Positions 1-7,322 of a stretch of DNA of 40,684 nucleotides are shown piece after piece. Where the stretch lies: positions 1 through 40,684 of the forward strand of contig CAJTSH010000028.1 in the NCBI GenBank assembly GCA_910578885.1, read 5' to 3'. Positions within the stretch are counted from its first letter, which is position 1; every line of letters starts with the position of its first letter. The position numbers and the translations under genes are program-made. The notes below the pieces were generated by a model. It was given only the letters and a program-made list of their open reading frames with translations. It ran no database searches and was not told the DNA's origin. The DNA comes from an uncultured Lachnospiraceae bacterium (lineage in GTDB: Bacteria; Bacillota; Clostridia; Lachnospirales; Lachnospiraceae).

Positions 1-205
1 GAGGCATGATACGGAGGAAATGGCCGTGGAGGAAGTGAAAACTCTAATCTGGAGATACTTCATCAGCTATTGGAACAATAGAAGGATATGCTCCGCCAAT
101 GAAGGGCTCCCTCCTATGGTCAAGCGACAGAGATATTACGAATCTCTGAATGCTGCAGCTTAGGCATTGATATCCTTGTAAAAAAAGTGTCAACCAATAT
201 TGACA
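1..205 (+). mobile_element. IS3-family insertion sequence, right end only
   Basis: The window opens inside an insertion sequence. The 3' end of its transposase is at 2-163. The element probably ends at 205, because the terminal sequence read from the outside begins TGTCAATATTGGTTGACA, starting with TG as IS3-family inverted repeats do and containing the short palindrome TGTCAA/TTGACA. The left half lies outside the window, so neither the partner repeat nor a target duplication can be checked. The boundary could instead be near 192. Confidence 0.65.
2..163 (+). CDS. IS3-family transposase OrfB, C-terminal fragment (partial)
   Basis: An open frame enters from the left edge and stops at TAG 161-163, giving 53 visible residues. 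It contains YFISYWNNRRICSANEGLPP followed by KRQRYYESL. This is the typical C-terminal tail of IS3/IS150-type integrase-core transposases, which end in a Y-x-x-x-Y-N/W-N-x-x-R stretch followed by a GLPP or GLSP segment. The DDE residues lie upstream of the window, so I cannot tell whether the gene is intact. The product would catalyse cut-and-copy transposition of the element. Confidence 0.8.
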   Translation, partial: RHDTEEMAVEEVKTLIWRYFISYWNNRRICSANEGLPPMVKRQRYYESLNAAA

Positions 206-211
206 ATATCA

Positions 212-976
212 CTATTGCGTCTTTAAAGAAACTCCCATTTTACCATCTCCCTCTTCCTTCACCCCAAGGGATACCACCGTTTCACCCTTGCCAGTATCTA
301 CCGCAATCTCCGATTGCTCTTCTGCCTCCAATGACTCAATCTGGTAGACTTCCTCTGACTGCAGAATCATATTCTTGTCTTCTTGTGGCAAATCACTCTC
401 ATATTCCACAATTGATTTCACGGTTACATCAAAGAATTTATCCGTTGTCTCTGGCTGTTCCAAATCCACTACTCCATTTTCACAGCCGATAATCCCAGGC
501 TTACCGCTCATGGTGTCTCCACCATTCAAAAAGAGAAGATATGTTCCGCCCTGCTTTAATGGCGGAGTGTCATCTAATGTATCCTGATAATACTCTCCGT
601 CCACCTCGTAAATCGCACAGCATTCCTGCACTTGAAATTCATCTCCTGCCGACAAATCTCCTTTATAAACTTCCAATGCTCTAAGAGAACGCACTGCGCA
701 AAATCTTACAACCATTCCATAGTCCTCATCATACTCAGAAAGACTGTTCTCCAATGTCAATTCGTCTAAAACCTCTGCTTTTACAATTGTCACTGCGGCT
801 TCTTTCAAGTCTTCATATTGATAAGTGACATATTCTGCATCTGCTGACAGCTTATTCTCCGCCGGAATATCACTGGCAGTTACTTTTTGCGCTTTCTGCA
901 CGCCACATGCACAAAGAAATATCTGTGTACATAGGAACAATATAGAAAGTGTTTTCATTGTCCTTTTTGTTTTCAT
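212..976 (-). CDS. Putative lipoprotein of unknown function
   Basis: This 254-aa product begins with a short basic stretch, a hydrophobic segment and a lipobox (FLCAC, Cys near residue 24), so it is probably exported and lipid-anchored. The mature part is acidic. It has a region at about residues 50-170 resembling beta-rich extracellular modules (for example LRALEVYKGDLSAGDEF and GGTYLLFLNGG), but I recognise no named family. The start is supported by GGGGG seven bases before ATG 974-976. It starts 4 bp after the stop of the metalloprotease gene upstream, so the two are probably one operon. The stop codon lies about 7 bp from the IS end, so the C-terminus could have been altered by the insertion. 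Confidence 0.75.
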   Translation of the reverse strand: MKTKRTMKTLSILFLCTQIFLCACGVQKAQKVTASDIPAENKLSADAEYVTYQYEDLKEAAVTIVKAEVLDELTLENSLSEYDEDYGMVVRFCAVRSLRALEVYKGDLSAGDEFQVQECCAIYEVDGEYYQDTLDDTPPLKQGGTYLLFLNGGDTMSGKPGIIGCENGVVDLEQPETTDKFFDVTVKSIVEYESDLPQEDKNMILQSEEVYQIESLEAEEQSEIAVDTGKGETVVSLGVKEEGDGKMGVSLKTQ

Positions 977-980
977 AAGT

Positions 981-1520
981 TTACCCCCATTTCTTTTTTA
1001 ACCATTTTTTATCATTACTTGACAAAGTCTTGTAATTTTTAATACCTTGTCTCATGATGTCTGTATTACCATTTGTGTGAGTTAATGACAGGGCATGCCC
1101 CACCTCATGCATAAGTGTTGCTTGAATTGCATTGGAATTCTTTACAAAAGAACTATTCGCATAAACAATGCAAACCGCAGCGTCTCTTGTCTTAGAATTA
1201 GAAACTTTTTTGCCGCCATATGAATAATATGTAACCCCCAAATCTCCTTCATTGGCAGGCTTAAATACACCAACACTAACCGTAATTCCTTTGGTAGATA
1301 CCTTTTGCCCTGAATAAGTTAAAGAAACATTTGCAGAAGCATTATCCCACCGTTTAACTGCTTTTTTTAGGATTGCTAACGAAATGTAATCTTTACTATA
1401 TTGAACATAATATCTTTGTTTTGCTGAAGAAAATCCCCCACTTTGATTTCCAGCAGCAACATTCGTCGTTACGAAACACATCGTTAATATCAACACTATT
1501 ACTGATGAAACTTTCTTCAT
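981..1520 (-). CDS. Secreted matrixin-like zinc metalloprotease
   Basis: A 179-aa protein. The start at 1518-1520 is preferred over one 13 codons upstream because GGAGGAAAGGTGT sits directly before it. An N-terminal signal peptide (MKKVSSVIVLILTMCF...) predicts export. Near residue 140 it has HEVGHALSLTH, the HExxHxxxxxH zinc site of metzincins, followed by DIMRQ, a plausible Met-turn. The Gly usual at the eighth motif position is Ser. The N-terminal half (ISLAILKKAVKRWDNASANVSL) matches the start of matrixin-type catalytic domains, where W-D/N residues precede the active site. It is probably co-transcribed with the lipoprotein, so the two may act together at the cell surface. Substrate unknown. 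Confidence 0.82.
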   Translation of the reverse strand: MKKVSSVIVLILTMCFVTTNVAAGNQSGGFSSAKQRYYVQYSKDYISLAILKKAVKRWDNASANVSLTYSGQKVSTKGITVSVGVFKPANEGDLGVTYYSYGGKKVSNSKTRDAAVCIVYANSSFVKNSNAIQATLMHEVGHALSLTHTNGNTDIMRQGIKNYKTLSSNDKKWLKKKWG

Positions 1521-2061
1521 ACACCTTTCCTCCAATCGTATGATATTTCCCATCTTCACCTCATAATTGTGAAAACTTCCGTTCTCTCAAAACACCTACT
1601 CTTTCTTCAAAAATCCCCCACCCCTTTTATCCTTATATGAACTTTATACAATATAATCATTCTATGTAATTATCAGATATACTATTCTACTTTCCGTCAA
1701 CTCGCCTCCCTTCCTATACATTGAAAAATATTATTTCTGAAATCACATTTTTTAATTAAACACAAGTGTCAGAGACTAAATCGCCTCTCACCTAATTAAA
1801 ACGTTTAAAATTATTTCGTACAATTATGTCATCTGGATAATTTGCCGAATCAGCTTTATGAAAAAAGAGATGCATTGCTAATAAAATAATTATCCACAAC
1901 TCATATGCAAAAAACTCTAACATCCCCTTCCTATAATGTCAATCCCCCAATTATTGATTAACTCAATAGCCAAAAGGAGCCGCCGCTCCAACAGATTTCT
2001 CTGTCTTCGCAGCAGCCCCCACCTACACCTTTTTATTCGCAATATGAATACTTCCTTCTTC
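1521..2061. other. AT-rich intergenic region, no gene recognised
   Basis: About 540 bp between the metalloprotease start and the galE stop. It is strongly AT-rich around 1600-1930. The only structure I see is a small GC-rich hairpin near galE, listed separately. It must hold the metalloprotease promoter, but I see no convincing -35/-10 pair with 16-18 bp spacing. The open frames across it lack ribosome binding sites and family resemblance. Confidence 0.5.
1976..1989 (-). terminator. Weak candidate terminator downstream of galE
   Basis: On the minus strand GGAGC-GGCG-GCTCC is followed by TTTT, about 70 bp after the galE stop. The stem is only 5 bp and the T run is short, so the call is tentative. 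Confidence 0.3.
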
Positions 2062-3078
2062 TTAATCCTCATACCCATTCGGATTATTCTTCTGCCATCT
2101 CCAAGAATCCGCACACATCTCCTTAATGCCGTACTGCGCTTCCCAGCCAAGCTCTTCCTTTGCCTTAGAAGGGTCACAGTAACACGTTGCAATATCGCCT
2201 GGGCGGCGTTCTTTGATGCTGTAAGGAATCTTGATATCATTTGCCGCTTCAAAATTCTTCACGATATCCAGTACGCTATAGCCATGTCCGGTTCCTAGAT
2301 TATAAATGCAGAGACCTGCCTTATCCTCAATCTTCTTTAACGCCTTTACATGACCGATTGCAAGGTCTACCACATGGATATAGTCTCTGACGCCTGTTCC
2401 GTCCGGTGTGTCGTAATCATCTCCAAATACGCCAAGCTCTTTTAATTTGCCGACAGCTACCTGTGTGATATACGGCATCAGGTTATTCGGAATGCCATTC
2501 GGATTCTCTCCCATCGTTCCTGACTTATGTGCGCCGATCGGATTAAAGTAACGGAGCAGAATCACATTCCACTCGTTATCTGCCTCATGGATATCCATCA
2601 AAATCTGCTCTAACATAGATTTCGTCCATCCATAAGGATTCGTGCACTGTCCCTTTGGGCATTCCTCTGTAATCGGAATCTCGGCAGGATCGCCGTAAAC
2701 TGTTGCAGAAGATGAGAAGATGATATTCTTGCATCCGTTCTGACGCATCACATCCACCAGTGTTAACGTACCTGCGATATTGTTGTTATAATATTCCCAA
2801 GGCTTTGCAACAGACTCGCCGACTGCCTTTAATCCCGCAAAATGGATACAGCTGTCAATGCTCTCCTTTTTAAAAATCTCGTTTAAAATGTCTCGGTCTA
2901 AGATATCCCCCTTATAAAAGGTTGCTTTTTTGCCGGTCAATGCCTCTACGCGCTCCAAAGACTTCTCGCTGGAATTAGAAAGATTATCCAATACTACGAC
3001 CTCGTATCCATTATCCAGTAATTCCACGCATGTATGGCTTCCGATATAGCCTGCGCCTCCAGTTACTAAAATTGCCAT
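2062..3078 (-). CDS. galE: UDP-glucose 4-epimerase
   Basis: A 338-aa short-chain dehydrogenase-type epimerase that interconverts UDP-glucose and UDP-galactose with bound NAD, in the Leloir pathway and for supply of surface-sugar precursors. It has the nucleotide-binding motif GGAGYIGSH at residues 7-15, SSSATVYG around residue 122 and the catalytic YGWTK (YxxxK) near residue 149. The length is normal for GalE. The start is supported by AAGGAGGGAATT immediately before ATG. It is transcribed alone, divergently from an AraC-family regulator, from a good promoter (TTGCAA, 17 bp, TATAAT). No galK or galT is beside it, so it may serve a general nucleotide-sugar role. Confidence 0.96.
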   Translation of the reverse strand: MAILVTGGAGYIGSHTCVELLDNGYEVVVLDNLSNSSEKSLERVEALTGKKATFYKGDILDRDILNEIFKKESIDSCIHFAGLKAVGESVAKPWEYYNNNIAGTLTLVDVMRQNGCKNIIFSSSATVYGDPAEIPITEECPKGQCTNPYGWTKSMLEQILMDIHEADNEWNVILLRYFNPIGAHKSGTMGENPNGIPNNLMPYITQVAVGKLKELGVFGDDYDTPDGTGVRDYIHVVDLAIGHVKALKKIEDKAGLCIYNLGTGHGYSVLDIVKNFEAANDIKIPYSIKERRPGDIATCYCDPSKAKEELGWEAQYGIKEMCADSWRWQKNNPNGYED

Positions 3079-3180
3079 AATTCCCTCCTTCTGGCATGTT
3101 TTTCACGCCATCCATGTAGATTTGGAAGTTTTACTTTCAAACTTCCATCTCCTTTTCCATTTATTCACTTCCTATAGGAC

Positions 3181-3209
3181 ATTATATCAAACCATCCGTC
3201 CTATTGCAA
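3181..3209 (-). promoter_or_regulatory. galE promoter
   Basis: On the minus strand TTGCAA (3204-3209), a 17-bp spacer and TATAAT (3181-3186) with an upstream TG (extended -10), about 100 bp before galE. Confidence 0.7.
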
Positions 3210-3238
3210 AGCCAGATTACTTATGTTTTCTTTATACC

Positions 3239-3281
3239 CGTGTGCTCGTGAGTATAACAACTTCGTATGCTCTTAGTATAG
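3239..3281. promoter_or_regulatory. Direct repeats in the galE/AraC divergent region, candidate AraC-family operator
   Basis: CGTGTGCTC-G-TGAGTATA at 3239-3256 is repeated as CGTATGCTC-TTAGTATA at 3264-3280, starting 25 bp apart. The pair lies between the two divergent promoters. Tandem direct repeats of about 17 bp are the usual binding sites of AraC-type regulators, which carry two helix-turn-helix units. Confidence 0.45.
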
Positions 3282-3334
3282 CCATTTTTCCCAAACAATA
3301 ACAGACGAAAATGTGTACCATATATGTAATTTTG

Positions 3335-3363
3335 TTGCATATATTGCATAAACCTCTTATACT
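3335..3363 (+). promoter_or_regulatory. Promoter of the AraC-family regulator
   Basis: TTGCAT (3335-3340), 17-bp spacer, TATACT (3358-3363), placing transcription start about 15 bp before the ATG at 3386. This short leader argues against the longer frame that opens at 3311. Confidence 0.7.
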
Positions 3364-3385
3364 GAATGTAACGAGGAGGATACAT

Positions 3386-4222
3386 ATGAACCCCAAATAC
3401 AAAAATTCCTATAAAAATAATAAAAAAGAGCTTGTCTCACTGTCTGTCTACAATGCAGGCTTTCAGAAATGCGAGTCCCGCTACCAGTGGGGCCCGGGAA
3501 TCCGCGACCACTATCTCATCCATCATATCATTGCGGGAAAGGGTTTCTATCAGGCGGGCAAAACAACCTATGAGCTGCATGAAGGGGACACTTTCTTAAT
3601 CTATCCCCAAACAGAAATCACTTACTATGCCGATGCAGACAATCCCTGGGAATATACATGGGTAGGTTTTAACGGAAGCGACGCCGCCATTATTTTAAAA
3701 GCAACTGACTTTTCCCAGACTTCCCCCGTTCTCCCTACCAGTGAATTAAAGGAATCCATCCGCAAGCATCTTCTGGGCATTTATGACGCCCGTGGAAACG
3801 GCTTTGCGGATTCTGTCGAAATGACAGGAAGGCTTTACCGCACACTGGCGCTTTTTATGAAACACTCAAGCGTGAAGGAACATACAAATACGGCGGGCGG
3901 CTATGTACAGACCGCCATTGCCTATATATCTGCAAATTATTCCTATCCCATTACCGTAGAAGATATCGCAGGTTATGTAGGCGTAAGCAGAAGTCATTTG
4001 TTCCGTTCCTTTGAAACGGTGCTGCAGAAATCTCCCAAAGAATATCTGACGGAATTCCGCATCAAACAAGCCAGCTATCTGTTAACGCATTCCTCTCTGT
4101 CCGTCACCGCCATTGCAAATTCAGTCGGATTCGACAATGGACTGTACTTTTCCAAGACCTTTCACAAAGCGGTTGGAATATCCCCAAGAGAATACCGGCA
4201 AAAAAGGACGCCCACAATGTGA
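3386..4222 (+). CDS. AraC-family transcriptional regulator
   Basis: A 278-aa regulator. The start is set by ACGAGGAGG just upstream of ATG 3386; a longer frame from 3311 would overlap the promoter. The N-terminal half (about residues 20-150) looks like the cupin-type AraC ligand-binding domain (HHIIAGKGFYQAGKTTYEL, then GDTFLIYPQ). The C-terminal 100 residues hold two helix-turn-helix units (VEDIAGYVGVSRSHLFRSF and LSVTAIANSVGFDNGLYF) ending in the family signature KAVGISPREYR. This layout is that of sugar-responsive regulators such as MsmR/RafR. The divergent galE is an obvious but unproven target, and autoregulation is likely given the repeats in the shared intergenic region. Confidence 0.93.
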   Translation: MNPKYKNSYKNNKKELVSLSVYNAGFQKCESRYQWGPGIRDHYLIHHIIAGKGFYQAGKTTYELHEGDTFLIYPQTEITYYADADNPWEYTWVGFNGSDAAIILKATDFSQTSPVLPTSELKESIRKHLLGIYDARGNGFADSVEMTGRLYRTLALFMKHSSVKEHTNTAGGYVQTAIAYISANYSYPITVEDIAGYVGVSRSHLFRSFETVLQKSPKEYLTEFRIKQASYLLTHSSLSVTAIANSVGFDNGLYFSKTFHKAVGISPREYRQKRTPTM

Positions 4223-4231
4223 GCGCCCTTT
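4206..4231. terminator. Bidirectional terminator between the AraC regulator and rplT
   Basis: An imperfect hairpin (GGACGCCCACA/TGTGAGCGCCC, two mismatches) overlaps the stop codon of the regulator. It has an A run on the left and CTTTA on the right, so it can serve both the plus-strand regulator and the minus-strand ribosomal operon. Confidence 0.55.
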
Positions 4232-4254
4232 ATCATCTTATATGCTTGTCCAAA

Positions 4255-4611
4255 TTAAGCAACTTTAGACTTCGCCAGCTCTGCCAAAGTTGCAAATCCC
4301 TCTGCATCATTAACAGCCATCTCAGCTAACATCTTACGGTTCATCTCAACGCCGGCTAATTTCAAGCCATACATGAACTTGCTGTAAGATAATCCGTTCA
4401 TTCTTGCTGCAGCGTTGATACGCGCAATCCATAACTGTCTGAACTGTCTCTTTCTCTGCTTTCTGCCCGCATAAGAAGTTGCTAAGGCCCTCATCACAGA
4501 CTGTTTTGCTACTCTATACTGTTTGGATCTTGCGCCTCTATAGCCCTTTGCTAATTTTAATACTCTATTATGTCTTTTTTTTGCGCCTAATCCGCCTTTT
4601 ACTCTTGCCAT
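4255..4611 (-). CDS. rplT: 50S ribosomal protein L20
   Basis: This 118-aa protein is a full-length L20, with the typical basic N-terminus (MARVKGGLGAKKRHNRVLKLAKGYRGARSK) and the RQLWIARINAAAR segment. It binds 23S rRNA early in large-subunit assembly. In Firmicutes L20 also represses its own operon by binding the leader upstream of infC, and such a leader is present here. It is the last gene of infC-rpmI-rplT, 25 bp after rpmI. Confidence 0.98.
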   Translation of the reverse strand: MARVKGGLGAKKRHNRVLKLAKGYRGARSKQYRVAKQSVMRALATSYAGRKQRKRQFRQLWIARINAAARMNGLSYSKFMYGLKLAGVEMNRKMLAEMAVNDAEGFATLAELAKSKVA

Positions 4612-4636
4612 GACTTATTTCCTCCTTAACTCTTTC

Positions 4637-4834
4637 TTATAAATACGGTAAAACCTTTTTCATATTCTTAACATTAGATGCGTCTACCATAGCAGGCTTT
4701 CTCAAATTTCTTTTCAGTTTAGCAGTTTTCTTTGTTAAGATATGTCTTTTGTAAGCTTTATTTCTTTTTAATTTTCCTGTTCCTGTTACTTTGAAACGCT
4801 TTGCAGCGGCTCTGTTTGTTTTCTGTTTCGGCAT
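4637..4834 (-). CDS. rpmI: 50S ribosomal protein L35
   Basis: A 65-aa basic protein with the L35 signature (MPKQKTNRAAAKRFKVTGTG, then KAYKRHILTKKT). A component of the large ribosomal subunit. Full length, with GGAGG before the start, between infC (23 bp upstream) and rplT. Confidence 0.98.
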   Translation of the reverse strand: MPKQKTNRAAAKRFKVTGTGKLKRNKAYKRHILTKKTAKLKRNLRKPAMVDASNVKNMKKVLPYL

Positions 4835-4857
4835 GATAAATTCCTCCTTAAACTAAA

Positions 4858-5364
4858 TTATTTTTTCTCTGCCAACACCATACTGATGCTTCTTCCCTCC
4901 AGCTTTGGCGCTTTTTCCACTACTGCAATCTCAGCAAGCTGCTCCGCAAAATCATCCAGAATATGCTTACTGGTCTGCATATGTGCCATCTCTCTTCCGC
5001 GGAAGCGTAAAGTAATCTTAACCTTATCGCCCTTAGAGAGAAATTTTTTTGCAGCATTCATTTTGGTATTCAAATCGTTTGATTCGATGTTCGGTGACAT
5101 ACGGATTTCTTTGACTTCTACGGTTTTCTGTTTCTTCTTCGCTTCTTTTTCTTTTCTCGCCAGTTCATAACGGTATTTACCGTAATCAATAATCTTACAT
5201 ACCGGCGGCTTTGCTGTCGGAGCAATCTTGACTAAATCAAGGTCTGCTTCCTGCGCAAGTTTCAGCGCTTCTCTTGATGACATTACACCAAGCTGTTCTC
5301 CGTCTTCACCGATCAGGCGGACTTCCTTATCTCTGATTTGTTCGTTGATCATTAAATCGCTAAT
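4858..5364 (-). CDS. infC: Translation initiation factor IF-3 (probable AUU start)
   Basis: IF-3 keeps the 30S subunit free and checks the start codon-initiator tRNA match. The protein has the N-terminal domain (INEQIRDKEVRLIGEDGEQLG), a lysine-rich linker (RKEKEAKKKQK) and the C-terminal domain with VEVKEIRMSPNIE and the KVKITLRFRGREM segment. The first ATG (5350-5352) lies 21 bp after the GGAGG, too far for good initiation. An in-frame ATT at 5362-5364 is 9 bp after it and gives the N-terminus M-S-D-L-M-I-N-E-Q. AUU starts in infC are known in other bacteria, where they let IF-3 repress its own translation. With that start the product is 168 aa. Confidence 0.93.
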   Translation of the reverse strand: MSDLMINEQIRDKEVRLIGEDGEQLGVMSSREALKLAQEADLDLVKIAPTAKPPVCKIIDYGKYRYELARKEKEAKKKQKTVEVKEIRMSPNIESNDLNTKMNAAKKFLSKGDKVKITLRFRGREMAHMQTSKHILDDFAEQLAEIAVVEKAPKLEGRSISMVLAEKK

Positions 5365-5600
5365 GGTCGTGCACCTCCAAAATAATAAATAATCGGGTAG
5401 GGAAAATATATCCCTCTACTCGCCGCGCAGGGCATATGCAGCCTCTGCCGCTAATTTCCTTATACGCCTCTGTGCATAAAAAAAGTGGATAGACAGACTA
5501 TCCACCCATAATTCCACTGAAATTGAAATTCTGAAAAAACCCGAGTCACTGATAGTGCTAAGGTGAGAGTGGATACTCTACTTTGCCTTGTTTTTCAACT
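5365..5600 (-). ncRNA. L20-type ribosomal protein leader of the infC operon
   Basis: The roughly 235-nt transcript leader between the promoter and infC contains AGTATCCACTCTCACCTTAG near its 5' end, a stretch typical of Firmicute infC/L20 leaders, and a strong internal terminator (5478-5505). Known biology: L20 binds the leader and favours premature termination, matching operon output to free L20. I could not fold it or compare it with the Rfam model. Confidence 0.72.
5478..5505 (-). terminator. Attenuator terminator inside the infC leader
   Basis: On the minus strand GTGGATAG - 5-nt loop - CTATCCAC is followed by seven T. It lies upstream of the coding region, so it acts as a leader attenuator. 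Confidence 0.82.
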
Positions 5601-5605
5601 CTGAT

Positions 5606-5635
5606 AGAATAACACAGAAATCAGGTATGTGTCAA
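5606..5635 (-). promoter_or_regulatory. infC-rpmI-rplT promoter
   Basis: TTGACA (5630-5635), 18-bp spacer, TATTCT (5606-5611) on the minus strand, just upstream of the leader. Confidence 0.7.
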
Positions 5636-5716
5636 CTATATTTTTATTTTTCCAAACACTTTTTATAAAAGTTCAGTCTTCGGTCTCACTGCCGCCGCTT
5701 TTTATCATCTTACTTC

Positions 5717-6889
5717 TTAAAGCAGCGTCTTGTCAATCCCGTTTGCAATTCCTTCTACAATCTTGTTCTTGTATTCATCCGTTGCCATTTTTGCGTCCTC
5801 GCTCGGATTTGACATATACCCCATTTCCACAATCGTGACCGGAACGCTGCACCAGTTGATTCCGCTCATCGTGTCTGTTTCCCAGACATACTGCTTCCGA
5901 CAGCCGGTTGCCGCCACAAGCGCATCCAGGATATTTGCCGAAAGCGTATAGCTTTGTGAGTAATACTGTGCATTATACGGATTGCTGCTTGTCTGGCAGA
6001 TTGTCATTGCTCCATTGTCAGAGGCGTTTGCGGAACTATTTGCATGAATCTGTACAAACGCATCGGCATTCGCACTGTTTGCCACTGCTGCACGCTCACT
6101 ATTGCTTATGTCAACATCGTTTGCCGTCCTCGTATACATCACTTTGTAGCCGCGCTGCTCCAGCTCTGCTCCCAGCTTTAACGACACAGTAAGGGTCAGC
6201 TGGTATTCCGCCAGCCCCGAAACACACCCTGCGGTTCCGCTTGACACCTTCGCCTTCTTGACCGATGCGCCCGGACCAATTGGTTCCCGTTTATTATTTC
6301 CTTTCGCCTGATGCCCCGGATCAATGACAACCAGCGGAACGTCCTCCTTGATGCGGATTTTTGCCAGCTTACTTTTTGCGCTATAGTATGTCTTCCCACC
6401 GGATTCCTTATATGCCCAGACGCGGACATAATACTTTTGCCCCTCTTCAAAGCCGCGCTTTGTAAAGGTACACTCGTTCGTATCAATCCACTGATACGTT
6501 GTGCCGGACTTAAAATCCCTGCTCGTAGAAAAGCATACTTTATATCCTGTTACGGACGGATCGTTCTTCCAGCCTGCCCGAACCGTGGTTTTCGTCTGCG
6601 TGACCCGCAGTTCAGTCACTTTCTTCGGAACGACAGTCAGCTTGATTTTCTTCTTCGCCGCCTTGTACGCCAAGGTAGAGGAGGCCTTAATTGTAATCGT
6701 TGTCACTCCGCACCCTTTGACCTTTACCACGCCCTTCTTGCTGACACTTGCCACCTTTTTATTGCTGCCGGAAAAGGTAAGCTTTCCGTCTCCGTTCGTA
6801 CTCGCTTTCAAGGTAAATTTCTTGCTTCCCATTGTTTTCTTAAGGGAAGAGGCTTTTATTGTCTGCTTCTTTTCGGAATCTTCTTCCAA
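5717..6889 (-). CDS. N-acetylmuramoyl-L-alanine amidase with Ig-like and FnIII-like domains (N-terminus lost by frameshift)
   Basis: The frame encodes about 389 aa: a bacterial Ig-like domain (about residues 10-90, with GSNKKVASVSKKGVVKVKG and GVTTITIKAS), an FnIII-like domain (about 95-180) and a C-terminal Amidase_3 domain. The amidase zinc and catalytic residues are visible: His in VVIDPGHQA, Glu in GLAEYQLTL, His in VQIHAN and Glu in IVEMGYMSNP. It should cleave the bond between MurNAc and L-Ala in peptidoglycan. The frame has no signal peptide and could begin only at a TTG with no clear ribosome binding site. The upstream frame 6856-7251 supplies a signal peptide and ends exactly where this one begins. 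A single missing base near 6886 would join them into one secreted protein of about 510 aa. Confidence 0.85.
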   Translation of the reverse strand: MEEDSEKKQTIKASSLKKTMGSKKFTLKASTNGDGKLTFSGSNKKVASVSKKGVVKVKGCGVTTITIKASSTLAYKAAKKKIKLTVVPKKVTELRVTQTKTTVRAGWKNDPSVTGYKVCFSTSRDFKSGTTYQWIDTNECTFTKRGFEEGQKYYVRVWAYKESGGKTYYSAKSKLAKIRIKEDVPLVVIDPGHQAKGNNKREPIGPGASVKKAKVSSGTAGCVSGLAEYQLTLTVSLKLGAELEQRGYKVMYTRTANDVDISNSERAAVANSANADAFVQIHANSSANASDNGAMTICQTSSNPYNAQYYSQSYTLSANILDALVAATGCRKQYVWETDTMSGINWCSVPVTIVEMGYMSNPSEDAKMATDEYKNKIVEGIANGIDKTLL

Positions 6890-7251
6890 TGCGCATAATA
6901 CGTCACGCTTTCTGTAATCAGCGTTGACTCCGTAACCTTTATACCGCCCACAGGCTTTGTATACCAGCCCCTAAACATATAGCCGTCTCTTTTAGGAACC
7001 GGCAGAACGCCAAGAGACGCCGGTTCGCCGCCCGCTTCTGCCGTAATGCCATCCGCATCACAGGTTCCGCCGTTTGCGTCCCATGTCACCTGATATTTTT
7101 CCTCATTTCCCTCTGTTTCATCAGGTATATCCAGACTTTCTGAAGCGTCTACAGTCCCCGCTTCTGCCGCAGCAGTTCTGTCTACGGCATTCCCCATCAG
7201 CATTACCGCCATAAGCGGCACAAGGAATAATTTTATCACACCCTCTTTCAT
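6856..7251 (-). CDS. Signal peptide plus InlB B-repeat protein, probable N-terminal half of the frameshifted amidase
   Basis: A 131-aa product starting at ATG 7249-7251 behind GGAGAGGAG. Residues 1-30 form a signal peptide (KLFLVPLMAVMLMGNA), followed by an acidic linker and one InlB B-repeat/Flg_new-type module (VTWDANGGTC ... GYMFRGWYTKP ... YYAHW). Such repeats are found on surface proteins of Firmicutes. The repeat finishes at YYAHW, then the frame runs into KKIPKRSRQ and stops. In the next frame the same bases read EEDSEKKQ and lead straight into the Ig-like domain of the amidase. I infer one broken gene, or a one-base sequencing error in the GG at about 6886-6888. Confidence 0.7.
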   Translation of the reverse strand: MKEGVIKLFLVPLMAVMLMGNAVDRTAAAEAGTVDASESLDIPDETEGNEEKYQVTWDANGGTCDADGITAEAGGEPASLGVLPVPKRDGYMFRGWYTKPVGGIKVTESTLITESVTYYAHWKKIPKRSRQ

Positions 7252-7322
7252 CCTGCTCCTCTCCTTTCGAAATCTGCATAGCACATTTGGGCTTAATCCC
7301 CACATGTACGCCGCAGTCCGTT

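Noticed and set aside
1917..2252. Open frame overlapping the 3' end of galE
   Set aside because: It is a different-frame shadow of galE; galE itself is full length.
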